A stretch of DNA of 64,000 bases from Plantago ovata (Eukaryota > Streptophyta > Magnoliopsida > Lamiales > Plantaginaceae). The translations under genes and the position numbers were made by a program. The number at the start of each line of letters is the position of its first letter. Position 1 is the first letter of the stretch. The stretch is taken from the NCBI GenBank assembly GCA_028274465.1, contig CM051455.1:135132096-135196095 (forward strand). Direction: 5' to 3'. Below the pieces are notes generated by a model, which was given only the letters and a program-made list of their open reading frames with translations, was not told the origin of the DNA and made no database searches. This document shows positions 50,587 to 62,259 of this stretch, piece by piece.

Positions 50587-51205
50587 TTTATGAAGAAAAA
50601 AAATGTCGAGTTGTGTGGTTAGGTGGTAACATAAATTATCTTCCATAGTTCCATTACTTCAAGTTGAAGATTATGCACAAGTTCAGCCAAGTCACTCAAA
50701 AGATGGCTTGTACAATTAAAACTTTAAAGTACTATTAAAAGGAGAATTAGAACTTAAAATATTGATTATGCACTGCCGACAGTATATTCATCGGATAATT
50801 AACGACGGGCACTGCAAAAGAGACGACAACATCTTTGACTAGGCGTACATATTTAATGAAAGTACAAGGACTGAATGTGGGAACTCTGAAAATACAACTA
50901 CTAAACTGGAATAGAAGTATACATATCAATATCATATCATGATATCAGGGTGAACTGATCGAAGGCAAGCTCTAGGAACACGAACTACAACTCTACAAGT
51001 AGTGAAACGCCAGACTCAGTTGCAAATAGGCGTAAGCACCAAGCACCCCTTAGTTCTAGTCGATGAATCAAATACCATCCCTTACAAACTTTCATCTTAC
51101 AACTTTACTTGAACTTTAAACATATATTATACAAACCTTTAAATAAAAATTGTTTTAAAAGTAAACCTAAGTATTTTTATTTTGTTTAACAGAGGGATTA
51201 CAAAT
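50587..51205. other. Intergenic spacer
   Basis: AT-rich; no gene recognised. A minus-strand frame at 50,747-50,935 has a splice-acceptor-like ttttgcag but no family features. Confidence 0.45.
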
Positions 51206-51570
51206 TTTCAACACATTTTTTTTTAAACGAATATATTAGAAAGAGCATAAAAAATGTTCGAAGAAGAGTACAATGTGAGAGGTTATACCGAAAACAACCT
51301 TATAAGCGAAACAAGCGAAACGGTTAAACAACCTCTTAGACCAACACTACAAATTAAACTAGAAAAACCGGAACCGAAAAGGCCCAATAATGTAGTCTCC
51401 AACCCCTCCAAGCAGTTTCCAATATAATGTGAGTCAATGGGGTGCAATTTGTTTAGGGGTGATGATGAAGAGCCAACTTCTTTTCCCATTAAGCCGTAAT
51501 TAGCGAGCAGAGACAGACAGATAACGTGATTTAAGCCGAGATTCGGACATCTATTCAATTACGACCGATG
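51206..51570 (-). mobile_element. LINE tail relative, longer copy
   Basis: A T-run near 51,215 is followed by atattagaaagagcataaaa and atgttcgaagaagagtaca, the same body as at 28,932 and 52,168. The minus-strand frame 51,283-51,558 may be the end of its coding region. The 5' limit and target duplication were not found. Confidence 0.55.
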
Positions 51571-52152
51571 TCCACATATATTACATAAATTTGTTTATTA
51601 TGTTAAAAATGATTTGGTCCAATGATATTTTTTATTTTAGTCTACCATGCACATGAAAGAGATAATTAAATTGTTTTTATTTGACTTTTTAATTAAATCC
51701 AGCTTATTTATTTTCACTTCTAAACTCTAAAGCGCAGCTTCTTTCTAAAGGATGAACAATTGAACATATGTGTATAATTGAGTCATTTTTTTTCTTTAAT
51801 AGTGTAGTTTGTTTGTTAGTATTACATTATGCATACAAAGTTATTTTATTATAGTTAGGTATACCATACAAGTGTTTTCATATTATTTTCTATTTCTGTC
51901 GGCTTAGATTGTTTTCATATAAATGTGTATTTCCTACAAACTACTGACCCCTCCGATCCGTGTGGAAAAATATTTACATATTAATATATTATGTATAATA
52001 CATGATTCTGAGTTGGAGGAAGTAATAAATATTTTACTACTCATCTGTTTTTTCTTAGATTGTTTCCGTGTTTCATTTTTGTCAGCTTTGTAGATTGTTT
52101 GCGGGGCAAACTTTTATCTCACAACTTTATTGTGGATAATGCCATTAAACCA
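51571..52152. other. Intergenic spacer with possible solo Stowaway fragment
   Basis: AT-rich. At 51,942-52,024, tactgacccctccgatccgt and ggaggaagta look like two weak Stowaway ends enclosing only ~80 bp. No gene. Confidence 0.4.
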
Positions 52153-52167
52153 AACACTATGCACATT

Positions 52168-52331
52168 TTTTCTTTTTGAAGCGGATAAAAGATTATATAA
52201 AAAATAAAAGAGCATAAGGAATGATCGACAACGGTTACAAACAAGAAAACCACAAAACATAAGAACACCGTCGAAGAAAGAAAACAAAAGTCCCTCCAAT
52301 CAAATCCTTTCCTAGACCGATTACGACTCCG
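52168..52331 (-). mobile_element. 5'-truncated LINE tail, 164 bp, with 15 bp TSD
   Basis: AACACTATGCACATT (52,153-52,167) and AACACCATGCAAATT (52,332-52,346) form a 13/15 target duplication. The element begins with the T-rich complement of a poly(A) tail and contains aaaagagcataaggaatgat, as in the other family members. Confidence 0.75.
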
Positions 52332-52346
52332 AACACCATGCAAATT

Positions 52347-53920
52347 ATACCAACTCCTAAAAAAATAATGTTATAAAAGTAAATCTAAACAAATTAAAAA
52401 AAATACTAAACTTTATCCTTTGGCCTTTGCTTAAGAATTAGATTAGGAGGAGGATAGCGTGGAAACCCAACCAAGAATTTGAACCTAGCTTTGATTATGT
52501 ATTAATGAGTAATGCAATGTAAAATAAGTAGAGATTCCATTGGATAGAGTAATGAAATCCCATAAAGAAAGGAAGATTTGATGCTTAAACAAATGAAAAG
52601 TTGGGAATTTAGAATATGAATGGTCAGAGACAACCGAGAAGCAACGGAGAATTGTCTAGAAAAGAGATCATCATATTACTATAAAAAAATTTTGTGATAA
52701 ATTAAAAAAGAGTTGAGAGGCGATTGGATGCATTGATGCTGCCAAATAATGTGCGAGTATAGTAATCTAATTTTATTATAGTTTCGATTTGTTGCTTTAT
52801 GTTTGTCTTTACTGTTTCGTATAACGGTCATAAACGCCACGCCACCTCTCAATTAGCATATGTTGCCCACTTCGTGTAAAAACTCGACTCTTTTCCGGTT
52901 TATGTCGACATTAAGACATTGATGATATATATTGGCTGATCATCGAGACATGCTGTTTTATTTCTCCGTATTTCGGGATCAATATCATATATTTAACCAG
53001 ACCATGCGTGTTAAATGTTACTAATGTAGGTAATGCATATACTGATATTGATAGGAATACGGAGAGTATCACATCAATAGTTTAGTTTGTTCGGATTAAA
53101 AGTTCAGATTCTTGGCGAGGGGAGCTAAAATAATTACTCCTCCTAAAATAATTGAGATATTTTAAATAATTTATGAAATTCTTAGTAAGATTTAGTGAAA
53201 AAGCAATAAATACACGTTTTATAAAAGTGTGTGGACAAGTTACGGAAAAGGGAATTGGTGAAAGATAGCCAGTGTCAAAATTTTGAAGCATTTTTAATTA
53301 TTTCTTCTTATTTTATTCAGCTTATTTACTTGGATGTAGCTCCTGTTTCTTCCCGTTCATCTCTTTTCAAGGACAGTTGTATGATGATTTGATTTCAATT
53401 TAAAAGTCAATACACGCATGAGAAGAATATAATCAATGTGTTACGTACTATCTAATCACACTATAGTAGTAGTACTATAATATGGAGCTAACTTTTAACC
53501 GCGTCAATTATATACTATTGTTTTATTTTCCTTTTCTAAAGAGATGGACAATGCATTATTGACTACAGTACATAGTCTATGTTGGTTGACTTGTTCGTGC
53601 TTTGTCTCAAACTCTCAATACTTAGTCTAGTGGAGTATAAACGTACTTAGCTATATTTTAGAACGTCAGATTTTATAATATACATCTTCCACCCAATTGG
53701 TTAATATACTCACCTATGTTTATACATTATACTTGTGTGATCTGAGTTTTCATTTGAGATGGATTTTTATATTATTCAGGTATTCAAGTTATTTCCTAAG
53801 AGTTTAAGACATAGAAGTACTAGAAGTCCAGAACAAGAAAAGCTCTTGCTAAATGGAAAAGGATAATTAGTTTGATTTTAAGAAAGGAGGGATTGAAGAA
53901 GATTTGTGCAATCCATAAAT
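52347..53920. other. Intergenic AT-rich region
   Basis: No gene, RNA or transposon terminus recognised. Confidence 0.5.
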
Positions 53921-53924
53921 CCAA

Positions 53925-53957
53925 GGGCCCAATTGGTAAGTCCTCCAGAAAGGCCCA
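53925..53957. promoter_or_regulatory. Pair of site II (TGGGCY) motifs
   Basis: GGGCCCA at 53,925-53,931 and GGCCCA at 53,952-53,957 read as TGGGCC on the minus strand. Site II elements, bound by TCP factors, are a known hallmark of promoters of nuclear genes for mitochondrial respiratory subunits. They would lie ~240 bp before the QCR8 ATG if the hAT-like element at 54,008-54,795 were absent. Confidence 0.6.
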
Positions 53958-54007
53958 ATAATCGAATGAACTCCTACAGGCTACAGTCCTACTTGCTTGA
54001 TGCTAGA

Positions 54008-54490
54008 TGGCAATGGGCCGGGCCGGGCCGGGCTTTCAGAGGCCCGGTCGGGCCCGGGGACACTAGCACAAAGCCCAGGCCCGGCCCATGGGCCGGGCCG
54101 GGCTCGGGCCGGGCCTAAGGTTTTTAAAAAAAATCTTTTTTTTTCTTCAAATATTTAGTTATCAAAATATCTTTTTTATTTTCAAATTTTTATTTACGTA
54201 GTGTAGTATTAGTTGAGTGATGAATCTATTTAATAGATATCTTTTTGCTTGATATCAAATATTTTGATATCACCTTATATTATTTGAAATTTATCATGAA
54301 CTTCCTTATTTGACATATTCAAATTAGTTAATTTTAAATTACTTAATAAATTATATAAATATACTAAAAATATAATATATAAAATGATTGTATATCACTT
54401 GAAATCTTATATGTATAGAGAAGTATTACAAATGTGTAAAGTACAACATCATTTAATAATATAAGTGTATAAATATTATAAATTCAATAG

Positions 54491-54579
<89 letters not shown>

Positions 54580-54795
54580 AAATCTTATATATAATCACGG
54601 GCCGGGCCGGGCTCGTGCCGGGCCCACTGGCCAAGATGTTGGGCCCGGGCCCATGGGCCTAGCTATAAGCCCAAGCCCGGCCCATGGGCTTCTCTTGGCC
54701 GGGCCTGGGCCCGGTATATCGGGCCTGGGCCCGGTATATCGGGCCTGGGCCCGGTATATCGGGCCGGGCCCGGGCCGGGTAGCCCAAAATTGCCA
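54008..54795. mobile_element. hAT-like element (788 bp) with GGGCC-rich ends
   Basis: It starts TGGCAATGGGCC and ends AAATTGCCA, so the termini are inverted (TGGCAAT). Flanks are TGCTAGA (54,001-54,007) and TGCTACA (54,796-54,802), a 6/7 direct repeat. Both ends are dense in gggccgggccgggc / gcccggcccatgggc palindromes, and three tandem copies of cctgggcccggtatatcggg occur at 54,704-54,763. The middle is AT-rich with a (TA)n run (54,496-54,573). Overall design matches the hAT element at 43,921. No transposase. Confidence 0.78.
54496..54573. repeat. (TA)n microsatellite in the second hAT-like element
   Basis: About 78 bp of pure TA, occupying the same central position as in the 43,921 element. 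Confidence 0.95.
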
Positions 54796-54990
54796 TGCTA
54801 CAACTACATTCAGCAAACTGCAAGCGCTAAAACGTAATTCGCGAACTAATAGATCTTAGAGCTAGAATTAACGAAGGTACAAAGATGAAGAATCATGTCA
54901 CTAGAAACTAACTAACCAGTAATCAGTAACCAAGCTTATGTGAAACGCTCTGGAAATTTGTAGAGAGAGAGAGAGAGAGAGAAATCTGAA

Positions 54991-55242
54991 ATGGGGAAGC
55001 AGCCGGTGAGGATGAAGGCGGTGATCTACGCGCTGTCACCGTTCCAGCAGCAGGTGATGCCTGGTCTGTGGAAGGATCTACCTGGAAAGATCGCTCACAA
55101 GATTGAGGATAGTTGGATCGGTGCAACCCTCTTGATTGGCCCTATTGTTGCCATCATCATCATCATAATCTCCGATTTCAATATAATATATTGCCCTGAT
55201 TTTATTTTCCCATGCTATCCTAATGAGATTATTCGTTTTTAG
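54991..55242 (+). pseudogene. QCR8: QCR8 (complex III subunit 8), C-terminus lost or altered
   Basis: The frame from ATG at 54,991 begins MGKQPVRMKAVIYALSPFQQ, then VMPGLWKDLPGKI and ATLLIGPIV, an almost exact match to the plant ubiquinol-cytochrome c reductase ubiquinone-binding subunit (normally ~72 aa, a single-membrane-span subunit of inner-membrane complex III). After GPIV the family continues GTYTYVQNY...EKEKLEHRY, but here an ATC microsatellite leads into about 30 unrelated residues and a stop at 55,242. No GT donor follows GPIV, and I found no exon for the missing tail before 56,400. A (GA)n leader (54,962-54,981) precedes the ATG. It could still be expressed with an abnormal tail. 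I call it a pseudogene because the conserved C-terminus is missing. Confidence 0.65.
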
Positions 55243-56442
55243 ATTGGATTACTCAACTCTCTGTTCCGATTTGATGCTGCCGATTAGTACTAGTTGTTAG
55301 GATTTCTAAAATTCTTCTATAGCTTTTCGCCTATCACGTAATTATGTAGTATGTTGTTTTGCTTCCTGTCCAGTTCTGGGGATTAGAGGTTCACTTAATA
55401 ATCTAATATCATTGGCAGCAAACAATGGTAATGCTGTATGCATAATTGCATGACCATCTGTTAATGTACACTCATCATCGTAGCTTTTCTTTTTTTTTGA
55501 AAACATTTAAATCCATTTGTTTGAGTGTGTTTTTGAGTGTGTTTTATATTAATTTGGCTTCTGTTTAATGCTGTCTACCATTTTTGTTTTGAACTGAGCA
55601 TTAACAAATACTTTTCTGGTCACTAGTATATAACAAGAATCGCTAAATCCAACTTTTCTGGTTAGCAAACACCCTTACATGAGGTTTCTACTTGAACAAA
55701 TAGGAGGCTGGCCACAACTCTCGTCCTGTCTGAGGTGCTGTTGTAGCATCTTAACGGGAGCAGCAAGGGAGTTGCTCCCTTGTTGGAGAGAACCTAACGC
55801 CGTATAGAACTAGAAACTGGTAAACATACTCATTTTTCACTTGGTTAGAAGATTCATATACTTGTAAACATACTCCTTTTCTCACTTGGTTAGAAGATTC
55901 CTCCTGAGCAGAACCGGAAGCATGTTTATATAGGAATGACTATAAACATACTGAAGTGACTCCGGATCAAGCTTTCCATTATATATCTCTTTTTGAGTAT
56001 TACTTAAGAAGCTAATATTGAGAAAGTATTTAGGATTATTTTGTAATTAAATGAAATCCAATTAGATGCTTTGTTAGGGATGGAGGAAAGTAATACAAAT
56101 GAACTTATTCTCCACAAAATTACAGGCAGAATAAGATTACAATGAAGAAACAGTGGGGGCAAAAGAGGAAAATTAAAAGAACTCACACAACCACATTATT
56201 GTTTAATTCTACACTCGCCCTTCCCTCACACAGCTTTATGGCTGGAAAATAATCTCTCTATCAAAAATTGCGCTCCATATACCACACACAAACTCTTGCT
56301 GTGCTGAATCTTCAATTCATAGTACCAAATTCCAATGGAAAAATGAGATACCATCACAATTCTCTTCCATCAGTTCGAATATTCGGTATCGACTGATGAA
56401 TGAAGAAAATAATCACTGTACAACAATTGTGTTCTTTGAATC
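55243..56442. other. Spacer between the QCR8 copy and the invertase 3' end
   Basis: No gene recognised. A short hairpin, gggagcagcaagggagttgc followed by tcccttg, lies near 55,757. The last ~200 bp should be the 3'UTR of the minus-strand invertase. Confidence 0.5.
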
Positions 56443-59400
56443 TCACAGCTGGTCCAACGGGAACCTGCGAATATCTGCAGATTCCATCTTCCATATCTTC
56501 ACGGAAGATGTCACACTCACTCCCGTGGCATTGTTAAACAACATCACGTGTGATGCGCTGTTGATAGCTTTTGTCGGGTACACTCGTGATGTGATCACCG
56601 TTCTTCCTCCTTGAGCGAAACTTTCAATGATGGAGTGATCGACCTGAAATATGTCAATCCATTTCGTCAGAACATACTTCAAACGTGAAAAAAAAGTATT
56701 AATGTGAAAGAAATGGCGCATCAACGTCACTTACCAATGATCTGACAGTGTACTTTTCACCCTTGAGTACAGGTACTTTGCTCCCATATATCGGTTTGTC
56801 AACATCAGCAGCATGAGAAGACCTCGACGCATCAGCACAAAAGTGAGTCTCCACCTTTCCATTTGCTCCTTTGGCAATGTAGAAGTAGATCGGGGTCATC
56901 TCTGATAGAGATTCATCAGCAAAGATCACAATGCCGAATGGACCTAAAACTCCTCTGTTAGCAGCTCCACCACTTGTGGGGCAGTCATAGGCTGTGTTCA
57001 CTTCAGCTAGCGATTCAACTGCCTCTTCATCGATTTCAAATGAGGCGATCAAGTCCAACTGCGTATCGATCATATGATTCTCTTGTAAGTAAAGCTTACT
57101 AGTATCTAGAGATACATGCAAAAGCATACTAGTATAAGGTTAGAACATAGTACAAACCTGTGAAGGTGAGTCAACTTTAAGTGGCACAACTGATCCTGGT
57201 GCAAGCTTCACATCCTTAAACTCATAACTGTCTGATCTCAAACTCTCAACTTCTTCCACTGGCCACTGAAGTATGTTGGTGCCAGTCTTTTCGTCGAACA
57301 CAATAGTCCTTGGAAGACACTGTACGACAAAGCACATTGCACGAGTCAATATTTATCACGACATATGTCACACTATTTTGTTACAGAACTTTAGATACGA
57401 AAAATTTCAAGTAAATGTACCTGGAGGCCATTCCATCCTTTCAAAATGTCAAGTTCTTCAGCATCAGTTTCCCTAGTCCAACCCCACAAGATCCTCCTCT
57501 TCATGTTCTGATCGTAAAATGTCTTTGAAGCATAAAACTTTCCATAATCGTATCGAAGCCCAATACCTACATTCAATTCTGGGTCATCCGGGGACCACTT
57601 GTTATTAACCTCGTCGTAGCTCCCAATCGAGTAGTAGTCATTCTTGTCATCATCCAGGCTTGCTTTCATCACATGCTTGACACCCGGTCCATTAACCGAA
57701 GTATCCAACCCATTGGTCATGTTCAACGAAACTGGATAGAAGTCGATGCACTCCCACATACCGGTACCGGGTACTTCATTCAACAACCCATCCAACAGCT
57801 CATACTTCACAAAGTCCTCGGTCTCATAAACAAGTGAGACACCGGTCTTTCCAATTTTCGAACCAATAGTAATCCGCCACCTCTTGCCATCTGGGCTTAG
57901 CCAGGCCGTGGTAGGATCCCTAAAGTCCTTGGAACCGATTCCAGGTGGTGGGACCAGAACCGGGTTATTCTTTTCCTTGACCCAGTTCACAAGCAGAGGA
58001 TCGGATAAATTAGCAGGGTAAGCTGCACATTGTACTTGAACAGCATCAGAAGTGTCTCCGGTATACAACATTACGATGTTGCCGTCTGGCAGGATCGTGG
58101 CTGACCCGGACCAGACACCGTTGATGTCGTACCATTGGTCCGGCACCATTGCATAGGGGAGGTGGAGCCAGTGGATTAGGTCCCTTGAAACTGCATGTCC
58201 CCATGTGATATTTCCCCAAACAGCTGCATCAGGGTTGTACTGGTAGAACAAGTGATACCATCCCTTGTAGAACAATGGACCTGTCCATGACATATCGATT
58301 TGCTTAGCCCCTTACAACAAATAATAGTTTCATTTTATATAACAAAATTTTTAAAGATAAATAAATAAATAAAAATTAATTACTGCTCAAACAGATAATA
58401 TAAATAAAAGATTAGCTTAAGACAAGTAATCATGTTGACTAATCAAACTATCAAAGTCATTATCAAATAAACCACGCAAACTAAACATAATTTCTTTTTA
58501 TTTGAAACATCAAAATTTTTTAGTAATAACAAAAATCGACAAGAGTACATAAGCAATTCATCTCACCCACAACCACCATCTACACACAAGGAATAATAGA
58601 TTAATACATCAATACGACCTATAGGCTATACCCCCAATCTCTGTTCTTTTCCATCTTTGTTCGACGTAATGGTAAGAATTGAAATTTGATCACTCTATCG
58701 CGCAGTATGTCTATAGCCTATCAAAACTAGTTAAGAGTTAAAAATTTCTGCACGGCACTTCGATTCAAACCAAAACTATAAATGGATATTGATCATGCAA
58801 CGTAACATACTATTAGTACTTAATGTGGCCACACCTAATATCATGTACAGTTGATAGTATAGTTTTCTCCAACGTGACATATAACATGTGCAATAATATT
58901 GATTTGAAAGGCATACAGATAAAAACATGTGGACAATCTCACTGGGCCACAAAATTGTCTATCAATTATTCATTTCAGTATTTTATTTACAAAAATTCCT
59001 GCCCTTAGATTGGTCTATCAATCATTACTCATTAGGGGTGCTAATATAAAAAAAAAAATGGAATTAATTTTATCCGATTTCCAGGTCAAATGATGTCGTG
59101 TAACAATGTTCTACCACTTATCTTTATACCAACAATCTATTAATTGTTTAAACTATTTCTTGTCATATTGAACGTGACACCTACTTATATGATTTGTACA
59201 AGAAATGACACCTCATTTAGAGTAAATGGAAATAAAGTTATTTAATTACTAATGTTGAATTGTTTTGATTCACCAATTTACTCCATCAATTTCCAATTGT
59301 CCATGAATCAAGAAATCAACTTGTTCACCCTTACCCCTTATTATTACAATATGTTATGTTATTTGAAACGAAAACAAACTGAATTAAACTTATTAATAGC

Positions 59401-61020
59401 ATATACAAAATAGTTAGATAAATTTGAATTGAATTGAATAATTTTTCATATGAATAGAACATAATCTAATTCAATATCGTTACATAAACCCATTTCGCGT
59501 ATATCATACTTACAGTTACAAGTGTTTCTATCTTTTTCGAGAACGTATTTGAACACATAATATGTGAATTATTCAACTAAGGTCTTGACATTTCTAATAT
59601 ACTTGTAGCTTTCGGTTAGTCAGCTGAGATTAGTACATAATTAGAAGTTAATGACATTTCTAACTTTAATACCGTCACAACTCACAAGTAGGCAAGAATT
59701 GTATTAGTAAACAAACACGTTGATCATTATTAAATCATTAGTCAAACATCACTTTACAGGCAACCAAAAGTAAAAGGACTTTTACGGACTACGTACCATT
59801 AGGATCTGTTGCAGAAACAGATAATATTCACCGGAATAACAGCATTCCACAAGAAGCACCGGCAAAAAAAACAAGGGTAAATATTAGTTATGCAATTCCA
59901 ATAGCCAAAAGTATACCGTAGGTCATGCTTTGTTCTCCAAAACTCATTATTATTATTATTTTCATATTATTATTTTCAGTTCAGTTCAGTTCAATTTTGT
60001 TCAAGTTTATTCAATTATGTTCAGTTCTGTATAGATTTGCCTAGTTGTAATTTATAATACAAATAAATCCATAAATCCAGTTCAGTGCAGTTCAACTTCA
60101 TTCAGTTCTGTTCTATTCGGTTCAGTTATGTTCAGACGAAAACAACTAAGTGAACAACTATATTTGTTTATATTAGGGGATATAACAGGCAAAATTCCTC
60201 CGGATTGTACAAGCTACAATGCAGGCTAACATTAGATTATTGGCTTAATAGTTTATTTAATACTAATAAATTTGACCTACATAGAATGATTTATTACCAT
60301 TCAATTCAAATCAAATGTACAGTGAGTTCGAATCAGTTTACTTAAAATTCATACTTAAAAATTCATACTTAAAGTTAAAGTTAAGAACGTTCACTGTTTA
60401 GAGTTTTTCAACCGAATCAAATTAAAACGTTATCAAACTAGTTTTTCTGAAGTATTATCAAGTTGTATGTTTCGATTAATGATAGAAATAGTATAAAATG
60501 TAAATTGATCTAAGCAAAAACTGTAACATCGGTATATAAAATAAAAACATAATATAATGTACACATGTGCATAATCCTGAATACATATTTTTTTAATGCT
60601 TCACGTACCGTTCATCCAGTTCTCCTCAGGTTGAAAGTGAAAACCTGTCCTCTGCCACGTCAGCATCGGCTTGGTCCAAGAAAAGGTCAGCCCACTTCCG
60701 CCCAGCCTCTTATACACCTTCTCCGACACCCCCTGCGCCGGGCCTCTTGAAGGCGGACCCACCACACTGGCCGCCGGAGTAGTCTTCTCTAGACCTTTTT
60801 CTGCCGGCCCATTGCCTTTAAGTTTGATTATATATTCTTGATGATCATTTAAGTTTACGACTAGAAAGACTAATGAGACTATTGAGATGAGCAAGAATGA
60901 TGACAAAAGGATGGTGGTGAGTCGTTTGTTACTGCCTTGGGGAGTTGAGCTTGGGGCGTCGGGGATCGGGGCGTAGGAGACGGCAAGTTCGGGGTCGTAC
61001 GGCGGAGGAGCGGCGGACAT
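56443..61020 (-). CDS. Vacuolar (acid) beta-fructofuranosidase, GH32
   Basis: Six exons: 61,020-60,609; 59,805-59,797; 58,280-57,421; 57,319-57,158; 57,058-56,735; 56,643-56,443. They encode 655 aa. It hydrolyses sucrose to glucose and fructose in the vacuole. Exon 1 gives a cytosolic N-terminus, one membrane anchor at ~33-57 ([20 protein letters not shown]) and a linker, as in vacuolar forms. Exon 2 is the 9-nt mini-exon that completes the WMNDPNG nucleophile motif. Further motifs are [16 protein letters not shown] (transition-state Asp) and WECIDFYPV (acid/base Glu); cell-wall forms have Pro after WEC, vacuolar forms usually Val, here Ile. N-glycosylation sequons include NIT, NLS, NMT and NAT. 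Length and order are complete, so it looks functional. A fructosyltransferase derived from this family is possible, but WSGSAT favours invertase. Confidence 0.95.
58281..59796 (-). other. Invertase intron 2 (~1.5 kb)
   Basis: It separates the mini-exon from the large catalytic exon. AT-rich, with no transposon ends recognised. Frames at its edges (such as the extended Met near 58,293) are intronic. Confidence 0.85.
59797..59805 (-). other. Nine-base mini-exon of the invertase
   Basis: On the minus strand cag|ATCCTAATG|gtacgt. With the flanking split codons it encodes Asp-Pro-Asn(-Gly) of WMNDPNG. This tiny exon is a known feature of plant acid invertase genes. Confidence 0.95.
59806..60608 (-). 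other. Invertase intron 1 with a degenerate TTCAG repeat
   Basis: It contains a degenerate microsatellite of ttcagttcag/ttcaa units at about 59,970-60,135. No other feature. Confidence 0.8.
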
Positions 61021-61098
61021 GTTTAGTTCGGCGTGTGTATAATAAGATTTAACGGAAAGTGGTTTTTGGCTGTAAAAGAATTGGTGGTGATTGATTGG

Positions 61099-61107
61099 TA
61101 TTTATAG
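61099..61107 (-). promoter_or_regulatory. TATA box of the invertase gene
   Basis: CTATAAATA on the minus strand, 79 bp upstream of the ATG at 61,020, a good match to the plant TATA consensus. Confidence 0.75.
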
Positions 61108-62111
61108 TAAGTTTGGTGGGGGTGTGTATTGATTGGTGAGATGAATGTGTGAGTTGGAATATTGTCAGGGATAGAAAAAAAAGGATAAAGAGTTTGAAGA
61201 GTTTGTAGTAGGACACATGACTCTATGGTTTAGAACTCATTAATAAAGGTTGTTTTTTTAATTTTTTTTTTAAGATTGAAATTGATTATTTTTATACGAT
61301 ACATGGTGGAAGTAAAATTAGAAACGATATGAGTCATATGATATGACGATGGATTAGGATTAGGGATGGAAAAGTAGTTGTGGTCGATCATGGACTCTCA
61401 ATGTAATACTAGTAGTAAGTTGATCCTTAGGGTTTGAAATTTTGAATGATATAATAGTATAATTTTAAAAATAATACTAAAAAATTATATTTTTTATTTT
61501 CTTTACTTAATAATTTTTATAATTTAACTACAAATTAATTTTTAACTATAATGATAAAATATTTAATTTAAATATTATAACATTTTAGGGTAGCTTCTTA
61601 GTATTTTTTACAACTTTATGAGATTTTACCAGGTTTGAGCTATGAATTTTCATATCAGTCATGAGGTAACTAAACACAATCAAGAAGCTCAACTACAATA
61701 TTTAAGCGACAAAGATAAACAATAAAGTACATCACATGTAGATTTAACGTGGTTCGGTATTAAAACTTATATCCACGGAGATAAAACAAGATAAATCTTT
61801 ATATGAAAGAGAACTACATGTTACAAGCTTTCTTCTAGCTTTCTTCTATGAGAAGTATGAGAAGTGAGAATCAAATCCTATCTTTTTTTTTTTTAATGTT
61901 ACGTTAGAAAATCACTCTATGCTGCTCCAATCTCACTTAATAATTAGTAATGTATCTCTATCACACACAAACTCACACCTTTCATATGTGTCTCCAATAA
62001 CTCTAGAATGACTCTAAAATCAGAGTAAATTAACTTGCTCTATTAGGTAAAAAAATATAAACAAAGACTGTACCCATTAGCGTGTAGAGAGAAGGAACGT
62101 TGGATCAACAC
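61108..62111. other. Invertase promoter and AT-rich intergenic region
   Basis: No further gene. Well-defined cis elements beyond the TATA box could not be supported from one sequence. Confidence 0.5.
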
Positions 62112-62123
62112 CTATGATCTACC

Positions 62124-62247
62124 CTTTTTTTTTTTTAAACAACTAAACATTTTATTAATTAAAAGAGTATAAGTAATACTCGGAACAATTACAATACAAC
62201 CGAGATCAACCTTTTGCTAAAATTCAAATCTAACATACACCAAAATT
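62124..62247 (-). mobile_element. 5'-truncated LINE tail, 124 bp, with 12 bp TSD
   Basis: Perfect CTATGATCTACC repeats at 62,112-62,123 and 62,248-62,259 flank a T-run and aaaagagtataagtaatact, the same family body as at 28,932 (with substitutions). Minus-strand orientation. Confidence 0.87.
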
Positions 62248-62259
62248 CTATGATCTACC

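Noticed and set aside
54595..54816. Proline/glycine-rich frames on both strands
   Set aside because: Translation of the gggccgggcc palindromes at the hAT-like element end; not a protein gene.
58281..58293. Met start just before the large invertase exon
   Set aside because: Intronic: the exon starts at 58,280 after an AG acceptor, in phase with the mini-exon.
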